From: Georhizobium profundi
GTDB taxonomy: Bacteria > Pseudomonadota > Alphaproteobacteria > Rhizobiales > Rhizobiaceae
Direction of reading: 5' to 3'
NCBI RefSeq assembly: GCF_003952725.1
Contig: NZ_CP032509.1
Location: 310,001-374,000, forward strand
DNA: 64,000 nt
Part shown: positions 15,981 to 24,025 of the stretch, in pieces
How positions within the stretch are numbered: the first letter of the stretch is position 1
Layout: each line of letters starts with the position of its first letter
Position numbers and translations under genes: made by a program
Notes under the pieces: generated by a model
The model's database searches: none
What the model saw: the letters and a program-made list of their open reading frames with translations, nothing else
Told to the model about the DNA's origin: nothing

Positions 15981-16628
15981 TCAACTCCTTGATCGGCCGA
16001 GCGCGTCAAGAACAAGGTGTACCAACTCGTCTGGCCGATCGGTAATGCCAAATGCCGAAACCGGAGCCGGCCTGAGCGCGTGCGCAACATAAAAAACGAG
16101 CGGAGGGCTGTTGCGGACCTGTGCGAGATGGGCTGCAAAGCGCAGCCCCTCCTTCGCGGTGCCTTCGCGGTCGATGTCGGAAATGATGAGGTCAAATGTC
16201 ACCTGCATGATGGCGGCTTCAGCGGCTGCGCTGGTTAGCTGCGTGTCGACGCGTGCGCCGACTTCCTCAAAGAGCTTGATCTCGTTACGGTTGTTGTCAG
16301 GGCGGTCATCGACCCAAAGTAGCCGCGAACCCTTGAGGAGAGCTTGCTGGCTGGATAGCCTTCGGGACGCCCTGCCGAGATCCGTAACTGGAATCTGCTG
16401 ATGATGCGCTGCAGCGGCGCTTTCTATCGTAGCCTGGAACTCGATCGCGAAGCCGGCTGCGCCGACCTTGTGTACACGGCCGGCGAGCGCCTTGAGCCCT
16501 TCGCGCCCGATCCACAAGAGTATGATGATGACAACCGCGGCCCATATTACATGCGGGATCAGGCCGATAACCGGCGCCCAGTCAAACCCTACGGAGCTCG
16601 GCGCGGGACTGATGTGGATGTCAAGCAT
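15981..16628 (-). CDS. Membrane-anchored receiver-domain-like protein
   Basis: 215 residues from the ATG at 16628. One transmembrane segment at about 19–41 (IPHVIWAAVVIIILLWIG) is followed by a linker and, from about 101 to 212, a response-regulator receiver-like domain. The acidic pair (LLWVDD, D107/D108) and the phospho-acceptor Asp (IISDID, D151) are present. The conserved Thr/Ser strand reads VFYVAH and the invariant Lys is replaced by Arg (TDRPDEL), so the domain is atypical. There is no output domain and no histidine kinase next to it. It is the first gene of a three-gene operon, 3 bases before the ART-like gene. It likely anchors or senses at the membrane. Confidence 0.75.
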   Translation of the reverse strand: MLDIHISPAPSSVGFDWAPVIGLIPHVIWAAVVIIILLWIGREGLKALAGRVHKVGAAGFAIEFQATIESAAAAHHQQIPVTDLGRASRRLSSQQALLKGSRLLWVDDRPDNNRNEIKLFEEVGARVDTQLTSAAAEAAIMQVTFDLIISDIDREGTAKEGLRFAAHLAQVRNSPPLVFYVAHALRPAPVSAFGITDRPDELVHLVLDALGRSRS

Positions 16629-16880
16629 GGCACCAACCGAAGGCCTTCTGGGGTCAATAGTGAAGCAATTTAATATAGCATAAGCGCCAAAAGCCCCATG
16701 GTAATACAACCGAAGTTTGACGTGTTGTCACTGGGACCATTGTTTCTCGCTGACGGGCAGCTGAAGTGAGCCGCGAGAATGTCGCCGTGCAGCGGGTAGG
16801 GACGACCGCTCTCCCACCTCTTCAATCCGGAAGCGGACCGTCTGCAAGCCACCCCAATGCAGCCTGTCATCGTTACCCGC

Positions 16881-17126
16881 CTAACCCACCGCGCGGCGTA
16901 GTTCGGCGAGGCACGTCATGGCGTGGAACCGGTGGTCCTCGGCGTCTTCTCTTTCTTCAAGCAAGGCGCGCTGGAGCGTGAAGAAGGCGGCTTGGAAATT
17001 GCCGGCCGATCTTGTGAGCTCGGGTCGGCTCCTCAGGTCAACGATCAACCGGGTCAATGCGAGGTCCGTCCGGACATCCGGTTCTTCGACCACCGCCAGA
17101 TAATCTGCAGCTTGGTCGAGCGTCAT
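16881..17126 (-). CDS. Small hypothetical protein
   Basis: 81 residues starting MTLDQAADYLAVVEEP, with GGAG about 10 bases before the ATG at 17126. It is predicted mainly helical, with acidic and Arg-rich surfaces and no membrane segment. No family is recognised. It lies between the receiver/ART-like operon and another small gene on the same strand, in the same AT-richer block. The 252 bases between it and the operon (16629–16880) hold no supported gene; an AT-rich TATATTAAAT near 16670 on the minus strand might be part of the operon's promoter. Confidence 0.5.
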   Translation of the reverse strand: MTLDQAADYLAVVEEPDVRTDLALTRLIVDLRSRPELTRSAGNFQAAFFTLQRALLEEREDAEDHRFHAMTCLAELRRAVG

Positions 17127-17212
17127 GCGCACACCACTCCATGCCGATATTTCAAGTCGGCGCGAAGTTACATGCAAATGCATTTTCTGCAACCGCTAGT
17201 TTAAGCGGATCG

Positions 17213-17416
17213 CTATAGCTTTTGGAAACACTTTGTTTCCGTGTCTAAGGGTACGCGACCAGCATCGCTGCAGACTTCGGGAGGCTCATTCCTGGCCTCA
17301 AGTTCAGCCATGGCGAGAAGGTGAGCCAACATCGGCTCGCGCGATTCGATCGCCAGTTTCCGCAATTCTACGAGCATTTCCGCGACATAAATGAGCTTCG
17401 GCGTCGCATTGGCCAT
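17213..17416 (-). CDS. Small hypothetical protein, rhizobial type
   Basis: 67 residues starting MANATPKLIYVAEMLVELRK; AAGG is 8 bases before the ATG at 17416. It resembles short cytoplasmic proteins of unknown function that are common in Rhizobiales genomes, with the pattern aliphatic-Y-hydrophobic-EML-ELR followed by a helical middle (MLAHLLAMAELEARN). No catalytic motif is seen. The region upstream (17417–17597) is AT-rich and without genes. Confidence 0.6.
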   Translation of the reverse strand: MANATPKLIYVAEMLVELRKLAIESREPMLAHLLAMAELEARNEPPEVCSDAGRVPLDTETKCFQKL

Positions 17417-17597
17417 GAACACAACCTTATCATGATGATTCGCTCATATAGAATCCAATCAACTAGAGATCGATTCAAGAACTGAAACTTTATTCAAAAC
17501 ATTTAAATTGGATAAAACGCAAAATGACCGAGTATTCTGTCGAATACCCCTAAATGTTTATGGGAAGACGACGGACACTTACGCTCCACCAAACAAC

Positions 17598-17626
17598 AAA
17601 AACGGCCGCATCTTTCGATGCGGCCG
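17598..17626 (-). terminator. Rho-independent terminator of pnp
   Basis: On the minus strand, 31 bases after the pnp stop, CGGCCGCATC-GAAA-GATGCGGCCG forms a perfect 10-bp stem with a GNRA tetraloop followed by five T. This is a textbook intrinsic terminator ending the rpsO–pnp unit. Confidence 0.92.
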
Positions 17627-17656
17627 CTTGCATTTCACCAAACCTGATCGGCTCGA

Positions 17657-19780
17657 TCAGTCTTCCTGCTTTTCGCGTTCCTTGCCGGTCTCCTGGTCGA
17701 CGACCTTCATGGAGAGGCGGACCTTGCCGCGTTCGTCGAAGCCCATGAGCTTGACGTAGACCTTCTGGCCTTCCTTGACGACGTCGGATGTCTTGGCGAC
17801 GCGTTCTTCGGCGAGCTGGGAGATATGGACGAGGCCGTCGCGCGGGCCGAAGAAGTTCACGAAGGCGCCGAAATCGGCGATCTTCACGACCGTGCCTTCG
17901 TAGACGTGGCCGATTTCCGGCTCGTCGACGATGGAGTGGATCCACTTCTTGGCGGCTTCGATCTCCTTGCCGGAGGCCGATGCGATCTTGATCGTGCCGT
18001 CATCCTCGATGTTGATCTTGGCGCCGGTCTTTTCGACGATCTCGCGGATGATCTTGCCGCCCGAACCGATGACGTCACGGATCTTGTCGACGGGGATCTG
18101 CATCACTTCGATGCGCGGGGCGAACTCGCCCAGCTCTTCGCGGCTCGTCGTGAGGGCCTTGGCCATCTCGCCGAGGATGTGGATGCGACCGTCCTTGGCC
18201 TGGCCGAGCGCGATCTTCATGATCTCCTCGGTGATGCCTTCGATCTTGATGTCCATCTGCAGCGAGGTGATGCCGTTCTCGGTACCTGCGACCTTGAAGT
18301 CCATGTCGCCGAGGTGGTCTTCATCGCCCAGGATGTCGGAAAGCACGGCGAAGCGCTCGTCTTCCTTGATCAGGCCCATGGCGATGCCGGCGACGGGGCG
18401 CTGGATCGGCACGCCTGCATCCATGAGTGCGAGCGAGGTGCCGCACACGGTCGCCATGGAGGACGAGCCGTTGGATTCGGTGATCTCGGAGACGACGCGC
18501 AGCGTGTAGGGGAACTGCTCGGGCGCCGGCAGCATCGGACGGATCGCGCGCCATGCGAGCTTGCCGTGGCCGATTTCGCGGCGGCCGGGCGAGCCGATGC
18601 GGCCCGTTTCACCGACGGAGAAGGGCGGGAAGTTGTAGTGGAGCAGGAAGCGCTCCTTGTACATGCCCGTGAGTGAATCGACGTACTGCTCGTCTTCGCC
18701 GGTGCCGAGCGTGGCGACGACGATCGCCTGGGTCTCGCCGCGGGTGAAGAGTGCGGAGCCGTGTGTGCGCGGCAGCATGGAGACTTCCGACACGATCGGG
18801 CGGACGGTGGCGAGATCACGGCCGTCGATGCGCGACTTGGTGTCGAGGATGTTCCAGCGCACGATCTTTGCCTGGAGCGACTTGAAGACCGAGCCGATCT
18901 GCTCGGCGGTGTAGCGGGCTTCTTCGCCTTCGGCCGGCGCGAAATGCGCCTTGACCTTGGCCTTGACGGCATCGACCGCGGCGTAGCGTGCGGCCTTGTC
19001 GGTGTTCTTGTAGGCGTCGCGGAGTTCGGCTTCGGCGAAGGCGAGCATTTCGCTTTCGAGCGCCGAATGATCTTCGGCGGTGAAATCGCGCGGCTCCTTG
19101 GCAGCCACTTCGGCGAGCTTGATGATCGCGTCGATCACCGGCTGGAAGCCGCGATGGCCGAACATGACGGCGCCGAGCATCGTCTCTTCGTCGAGTTCCT
19201 GGGCTTCCGATTCCACCATGAGAACCGCGTCACCCGTGCCGGCGACAATCAGGTCGAGCTTGGATTCCGGCATTTCGTCGACGGTCGGGTTCAGGCGGTA
19301 TTCACCGTTGATGTAGCCGATGCGCGCGCCGCCGACGGGGCCCATGAAGGGCACGCCCGAAAGCGTCAGCGCAGCGGAGGTGGCGACGAGCGCGACGACG
19401 TCCGGATTGTTCTCCAGGTCGTGCTGCATCACGGTGACGATGACCTGGGTGTCGTTCTTGTAGCCATCCGGAAAGAGCGGGCGGATCGGCCGGTCGATGA
19501 GGCGCGAGGTGAGCGTCTCGTTTTCGGACGGACGGCCTTCGCGCTTGAAGTAGCCACCCGGGATCTTGCCGGCGGCGTAGGTCTTTTCCTGGTAGTTGAC
19601 GGTCAGCGGGAAGAAGTCCTGGCCGGGCTTCGGCTCCTTGGCGGAAACGACGGTGGCGAGCACGACGGTCTCGCCATAGGTGGCGATGACGGCGCCATCA
19701 GCCTGGCGGGCGACCTTGCCCGTTTCGAGGGTCAGCGTGCGGCCGGCCCATTCGAGTTCAACTTTGTGGTGATCGAACAT
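17657..19780 (-). CDS. pnp: Polyribonucleotide nucleotidyltransferase
   Basis: A 707-residue PNPase, the phosphorolytic 3'-5' exoribonuclease of mRNA decay and a core of the degradosome. Two RNase PH domains come first, with active-site region [19 protein letters not shown] at about residue 475–500. A KH domain follows ([12 protein letters not shown]), then a C-terminal S1 domain ([15 protein letters not shown]). The start ATG at 19780 ([11 protein letters not shown]) has AAGGA 7 bases upstream; the long in-frame extension further upstream has no ribosome-binding site and covers the rpsO–pnp spacer. Order rpsO–pnp is the conserved bacterial one. In E. coli the leader hairpin is cut by RNase III for autoregulation; structures in the spacer here could do the same. 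Confidence 0.97.
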   Translation of the reverse strand: MFDHHKVELEWAGRTLTLETGKVARQADGAVIATYGETVVLATVVSAKEPKPGQDFFPLTVNYQEKTYAAGKIPGGYFKREGRPSENETLTSRLIDRPIRPLFPDGYKNDTQVIVTVMQHDLENNPDVVALVATSAALTLSGVPFMGPVGGARIGYINGEYRLNPTVDEMPESKLDLIVAGTGDAVLMVESEAQELDEETMLGAVMFGHRGFQPVIDAIIKLAEVAAKEPRDFTAEDHSALESEMLAFAEAELRDAYKNTDKAARYAAVDAVKAKVKAHFAPAEGEEARYTAEQIGSVFKSLQAKIVRWNILDTKSRIDGRDLATVRPIVSEVSMLPRTHGSALFTRGETQAIVVATLGTGEDEQYVDSLTGMYKERFLLHYNFPPFSVGETGRIGSPGRREIGHGKLAWRAIRPMLPAPEQFPYTLRVVSEITESNGSSSMATVCGTSLALMDAGVPIQRPVAGIAMGLIKEDERFAVLSDILGDEDHLGDMDFKVAGTENGITSLQMDIKIEGITEEIMKIALGQAKDGRIHILGEMAKALTTSREELGEFAPRIEVMQIPVDKIRDVIGSGGKIIREIVEKTGAKINIEDDGTIKIASASGKEIEAAKKWIHSIVDEPEIGHVYEGTVVKIADFGAFVNFFGPRDGLVHISQLAEERVAKTSDVVKEGQKVYVKLMGFDERGKVRLSMKVVDQETGKEREKQED

Positions 19781-19989
19781 GGAGTGTCCTTGATTGGCGG
19801 GGCGCGCGAGGCTCATCTGAGAACCGCAGCACCCGGCTTGGCGTTTATGACGCGCCACGGGCAAGACAACGGGAGGCTTGGTGTCCGGAAGGAAAACGGC
19901 GCGAAGCCGATGCAAGCATCCTGCAATCCTGCCCCATGACAGGTCGCTTATCACCCGCACCGACCTCTTGCCGGGCGGGGTAGACCGGA

Positions 19990-20065
19990 CAGGCGGAGCT
20001 ACAAAAGGCGCCGCCTGCCGAAAGTGCAAACCGGCGGATGGCCGTTCAACGAACAGCCCCGCCGG
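19990..20065 (-). promoter_or_regulatory. Two hairpins in the rpsO–pnp spacer
   Basis: The 300-base spacer 19781–20080 has no gene. On the minus strand, right after rpsO, CCGGCGG/CCGCCGG at 20031–20065 encloses an inner stem (GGC.GTTC/GAAC.GCC). A second hairpin, CAGGCGG/CCGCCTG at 19990–20017, follows. The first lacks a proper T-tract, so processing or partial termination is more likely than full termination. Its place corresponds to that of the E. coli rpsO terminator and pnp RNase III site. Confidence 0.6.
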
Positions 20066-20080
20066 CTTCAAGCTCAAAGC

Positions 20081-20350
20081 CTAGCGGCGGATGCCGAGGC
20101 TGGTGATCAGCGTCTTGTAGCGCTCTTCGTCCTTCGACTTGACGTAGTCGAGGAGCGAACGGCGGCTGGAAACCATCTTGAGGAGACCACGACGGGAGTG
20201 GTTGTCCTTCTTGTGGCCCTTGAAGTGATCGGTCAGGTTGTTGATCCGCTCGGTCAGGATCGCGACCTGGACTTCCGGCGAACCGGTGTCGCCTTCCTTG
20301 ATCGCGTATTGCTTGAGCAGTTCAGCCTTACGTTCGGCAGTGATCGACAT
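20081..20350 (-). CDS. rpsO: 30S ribosomal protein S15
   Basis: 89 residues, exactly the usual length: [15 protein letters not shown], then [17 protein letters not shown] and the rRNA-binding [19 protein letters not shown], ending LGIRR. S15 is a primary binder of the 16S rRNA central domain. AAAGGA is 7 bases before the ATG at 20350. It heads the rpsO–pnp unit. The 202 bases upstream to the kinase stop hold no gene and probably its promoter. Confidence 0.98.
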   Translation of the reverse strand: MSITAERKAELLKQYAIKEGDTGSPEVQVAILTERINNLTDHFKGHKKDNHSRRGLLKMVSSRRSLLDYVKSKDEERYKTLITSLGIRR

Positions 20351-20552
20351 CGGACAATCCTTTCTATCTATTGTTTGAGGATCTTCGGGACGCCTGCGGC
20401 CGGGATGTCGTCCAGCGGAGGCCATGACAAAACGCGAAGGTGGCAGAACCACCCGTCGCGCTGGCGTGCGTATAGGCTAAAACCGCCCATAAGGAAAGGG
20501 CGAAATGGCCGTGGCGCCTTGCGGGAAAGCGCAGCAGCGGGAGCTCACCCGC

Positions 20553-22265
20553 TCAGGCTTGCTCCTCGGAGCCATCGGCACGCAGGCGGTCGAGCGGGAT
20601 GGCGAAGTGCCATTCGATGCCGTTTTCATGCAGGTTGCGCGTGATCTGAGCATCGAGCGTGCCGCCCATCATGCGCTCGAGCACGACGGAGCCGAAACCC
20701 TTGCGCTCCTGATCGGGCGAGATGTGAAGTTCCTTCACATATTCGCGCCAGGTGAGCGACAACATGCCCTCGCGGCGCCACCAGGTGATTTCGAGCCGGC
20801 TCTCCTCGTCCGCCAGCGCACCGTATTTCGAGGCGTTTGTGGCGAGCTCGTGCACCGCCATGCCAAGCGTCTGTGAGGCCTGCGCATCGACCATGACTTT
20901 CGGCCCGAGAAGCCGCACGCGCTCCGGATCGCTCGGCAGGAAGGGCTCCAGCTGGCTTTCCACCAGCGCGCGGAAATCGATGCCGCGGGCGGCGTTGGCG
21001 AGCAGCAGGTCGGTGGAGCGGGCAAGGCCGGTGATGCGGCGCCGGAAACTGTCGACGAATTCGTCGACGCTTGCGGCGTTCTTGGCGGTCTGGCCAACCA
21101 TGGCGTTGATGACGGTGAGCTGGTTCTTGGAGCGGTGCGCCACCTCGCGCATCAGCAGGCGGATCTCGCTTTCGGCTTCGCTGCGATTAGAGGCTGCCTC
21201 GCTGAGCGCGGTCGACACGACGGCGAATTCACTGATCGGATGGGGCGGCTGCGGCACCGGCTGCCCGGCGCCCAGGAGCCGCGCGCTTTCAGACAGCCGC
21301 CTTGCAGAGCGCGTGACACGGCCAGCCACGAGCCAGGCGACGAAACCCGCCAAAGCGCCGATCGTCAATCCGCCGATCAGAAGAAGGGCGATCGAACGCA
21401 TGATGGGTGCGCTGATCGTCGCCTTTGGGGTCCAGGCAACCACACTCCACTGGGTGAGCGCCGAGCCTTCCCGGATGATCTGGAAGGAATGGCCGTTCAT
21501 GTCCACCTCGGTGATCCCTTGGCGGAAGTTTTCCTTGAAGGTGAAGGGCAAGGATCCACCGGCCGCAAGTGAAGGATCGGTCGAGGACAGCACGGTCTGC
21601 GTGCTGTCGACGATGGCGACCTGCCAAGCGGCTGGAAGACGGCCATCCTCGATCGCGCGGGCCAGGGAATCGGCGCCACGCGACAGAACGAGAAGGATGG
21701 GTTCGCGCCCCTCGCGGTTGACGGGCAGCGCAACGAAGAACACCCATGAAAGCGACGTCTCGCTGAAGAGCACGCCGGATACCGCAGAGGTTCGGTCCTG
21801 CAGCGCGCGGCGCAACGTCCTGGGATCACTAGCCGCGGGCAGCTGCACCCCATAGTCGGTGCGTGTGTTGAAGACCTGCCGCAGATCGCTGCCGACAACG
21901 GCAAGGTTCATCCCGCGGCCGATGAGTGCGCGGCGGCCGCGGTCGTGAAATGCTTCGAGATTGTCGGCCTGGAGCGTCGGATCTGTCGCCAGCACCCGTA
22001 GCGTCGTCAGCATGCCGGAGACTTCCTGCTCCACCACCTGAACGATCGAACGCGTGTTGGACTGGAAGATGGACTGAAGGCCTTCCTGCTGCACGGTGTT
22101 GGTGCGCACCAGAAGGTAGCCCGAAAAGAGAAGGGCTGGCACGAGGCAGATGAGGATCAGGAAGAAGAGATAGTCCGAGATCGGGCGCGAACGCAGCCGG
22201 TCCGTCGCTTTGGGATCCGCCTGCTCCGCCTTGGAAGGAGCGTTGTCTTCCACTGCCTGACTCAT
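20553..22265 (-). CDS. HWE-family sensor histidine kinase with extracytoplasmic sensor
   Basis: About 570 residues. A transmembrane segment at roughly 30–52 and a second near 285–312 flank a 230-residue extracytoplasmic domain resembling dCache/CHASE-type sensors. A HAMP-like linker follows. The kinase core has the phospho-acceptor in REVAHRSKNQLTVI, the N-box VHELATNASKYGAL and the Trp-x-Glu of the HWE family in LTWREYV. Such kinases are frequent in Alphaproteobacteria and often feed the PhyR–NepR–EcfG general stress response or act alone. No response regulator lies nearby, so it is an orphan. The start at 22265 (MSQAVEDN) is chosen over the GTG two codons earlier; ribosome-binding signal is weak. 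Confidence 0.88.
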   Translation of the reverse strand: MSQAVEDNAPSKAEQADPKATDRLRSRPISDYLFFLILICLVPALLFSGYLLVRTNTVQQEGLQSIFQSNTRSIVQVVEQEVSGMLTTLRVLATDPTLQADNLEAFHDRGRRALIGRGMNLAVVGSDLRQVFNTRTDYGVQLPAASDPRTLRRALQDRTSAVSGVLFSETSLSWVFFVALPVNREGREPILLVLSRGADSLARAIEDGRLPAAWQVAIVDSTQTVLSSTDPSLAAGGSLPFTFKENFRQGITEVDMNGHSFQIIREGSALTQWSVVAWTPKATISAPIMRSIALLLIGGLTIGALAGFVAWLVAGRVTRSARRLSESARLLGAGQPVPQPPHPISEFAVVSTALSEAASNRSEAESEIRLLMREVAHRSKNQLTVINAMVGQTAKNAASVDEFVDSFRRRITGLARSTDLLLANAARGIDFRALVESQLEPFLPSDPERVRLLGPKVMVDAQASQTLGMAVHELATNASKYGALADEESRLEITWWRREGMLSLTWREYVKELHISPDQERKGFGSVVLERMMGGTLDAQITRNLHENGIEWHFAIPLDRLRADGSEEQA

Positions 22266-22498
22266 CAGCACGCAACCTGTATCAAGGCGCGCTTCTGACT
22301 GCTCAGCCGATGATGGGAAACAACTTCGAACATCTGATCCCGAGCCTTCTATGCGGCAGCGCGTTCTCGTTATTGTTCTTGCCGGAATGGCGGTCCCGGC
22401 ACTTTATAGTTTCTCCTTCGGCCACCGGCCGAGAACGCTCCTGGCGTAGATAGGGGCGCCAAGTTGTCCAACTAGGCGCGCAACGTGTGAAATGGATT

Positions 22499-23437
22499 TC
22501 AGTTGCCGAAAACCCGGCGGGGACGAAACTCTCCTTGGCCGATTTCGCCGATTGCGACAAGACGACCGCGCGCCGTGACCCAGACATCGGCCTCATCGAG
22601 TGGCGCATCGCGGCCGCGCAGAATAATCGGGTTGCCCATGCGCAGCCGGTGCGCCTGATCGTCGGTGATCGCGACATGCGGCAGATTGGCGAGCGCTTCA
22701 CCGGTGTCGATCAGGAACGCATCGAGCGCTGCCAGCCGCTCTGCATCATCCGCCATCTCTTCCAGCGCCGTCAGGTCGGCGAGAGGCACCATGTCTTCGT
22801 CTGAGAACGGCGCGACGCCGATGCGGCGCAGCTTGGCGATATGCCCGTAGCAGCCGAGATCGCGACCGAAATCGCGGGCAAGCGAACGCACATAGGTGCC
22901 CTTGCCGCATTCCACGACGAAGACGGCAAGATCGTCTTCAGGACAAGCGACCAGATCGAGGCGATGGATTTCCACTTCCCGCGACGCGATCTCGACCGTT
23001 TCGCCGCCCCGCGCGAGATCATAGGCACGGTTGCCGTCGATCTTGACCGCGGAATATTGCGGCGGGATCTGCTCGATCACGCCGGTATAGCGGGGCAGCA
23101 GGGCCTCAATGTCGGATTGTGCCGGGCGGAGATCGCTCGATTGCGTAATCTCGCCTTCCATGTCGTCGGTATCACGCTCGGCACCCCACCGCACGGTGAA
23201 TTCGTAGATCTTGCGCCCATCCATGACGTAAGGGACCGTCTTGGTCGCATCGCCAAGCGCGATCGGCAGGAGGCCGGATGCCAAGGGATCCAGCGTTCCG
23301 GCGTGGCCGGCCTTTTGGGCCTTGAACAACCACTTGATCTTGGAAACGGCCTCTGTCGAGCCGAAATCCTCTGGCTTGTCGAGGATGATCCAGCCGGAAA
23401 CGGGCCGACCCTTGTTCTTGCCGCGACGACCACCCAT
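22499..23437 (-). CDS. truB: tRNA pseudouridine(55) synthase
   Basis: 312 residues. TruB makes pseudouridine 55 in the T-loop of tRNAs. The catalytic Asp is in [20 protein letters not shown] at about residue 50; the nearby [14 protein letters not shown] and the later [12 protein letters not shown] are the other conserved blocks. The C-terminal PUA-like region is of ordinary size. Its ATG at 23437 shares a base with the rbfA stop, so translation is coupled. Between it and the kinase, 22266–22498 holds no gene. Confidence 0.97.
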   Translation of the reverse strand: MGGRRGKNKGRPVSGWIILDKPEDFGSTEAVSKIKWLFKAQKAGHAGTLDPLASGLLPIALGDATKTVPYVMDGRKIYEFTVRWGAERDTDDMEGEITQSSDLRPAQSDIEALLPRYTGVIEQIPPQYSAVKIDGNRAYDLARGGETVEIASREVEIHRLDLVACPEDDLAVFVVECGKGTYVRSLARDFGRDLGCYGHIAKLRRIGVAPFSDEDMVPLADLTALEEMADDAERLAALDAFLIDTGEALANLPHVAITDDQAHRLRMGNPIILRGRDAPLDEADVWVTARGRLVAIGEIGQGEFRPRRVFGN

Positions 23438-23895
23438 CAGTTCGACGACCCCTTGTCGGCATCGTCGGTGTCAGCGGCTGTGTCATCGCCATGATCGTCG
23501 GTCGTGCGATTGAGATCGCGGGCGACTTCCGGCGAGCGCAGAAGCTCATCGATTTTCTGATAGTTGTCGAAGCTCGTGTCGTCGCGGAAGCGGACTTCCG
23601 GCATGAATTTCATCTGGCGCAATGCCGGCGTGATGTGCTTGCGCACGGCGCGTGCATTGCGGTTGAGCGCCGCAACGAGTGCCGCGTGATCCTGCTGACC
23701 AAGCGGCGTGACGTAGGCGGTCGCGATCTTCAGATCATTCGACATGCGCACTTCGGAGATCGCGATAACGGTCGATTCGATCAGCGGATCGCGGATTTCA
23801 TCGCGCTGGAGTACCTGCGTGATCGCGGCGCGGACTTGCTCGCCGACGCGCAGCATGCGCTGGGTGGGACCGGAGGAGGAATTTGTACGTGCCAT
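23437..23895 (-). CDS. rbfA: Ribosome-binding factor A
   Basis: 152 residues. RbfA is a KH-like 30S maturation factor needed for late 16S processing and cold adaptation. Recognisable are [17 protein letters not shown], the strand-helix ATAYVTPLG, and the conserved [14 protein letters not shown] near the C-terminus. The tail after about residue 130 is acidic and poorly conserved. It lies between infB and truB as in most bacteria, and its stop overlaps the truB start. Confidence 0.97.
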   Translation of the reverse strand: MARTNSSSGPTQRMLRVGEQVRAAITQVLQRDEIRDPLIESTVIAISEVRMSNDLKIATAYVTPLGQQDHAALVAALNRNARAVRKHITPALRQMKFMPEVRFRDDTSFDNYQKIDELLRSPEVARDLNRTTDDHGDDTAADTDDADKGSSN

Positions 23896-23970
23896 GACTG
23901 ATGCTTGTTCCGTTCAAACGGGAAAATCGATCGCGCGGCCGACCGTGGAGACGGTCTCTGCGAAAGGGAA

Positions 23971-24000
23971 GACGCGCCGGGTTGATTGTCCCGACGCGTC
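23971..24000 (-). terminator. Hairpin between infB and rbfA
   Basis: On the minus strand, 25 bases after the infB stop, GACGCG-T-CGGG and CCCG-G-CGCGTC pair around an 8-base loop and are followed by TTCCCTTTC. The U-run is broken, so it may be a partial terminator or a stability element that sets rbfA/truB levels against infB. Confidence 0.45.
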
Positions 24001-24025
24001 CTGATCCGGATCGATCGAACGACGA

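Noticed and set aside
16670..16870. 66-codon minus-strand frame upstream of the receiver-like gene
   Set aside because: No ribosome-binding site and no protein-like pattern; it covers the probable promoter region of the operon.
18761..19939. 392-codon plus-strand frame opposite pnp
   Set aside because: Antisense shadow of a well-conserved pnp gene.
19781..20077. Long N-terminal extension of pnp
   Set aside because: It covers the rpsO–pnp spacer with its hairpins and lacks a start signal; ATG 19780 has AAGGA and fits the PNPase family.
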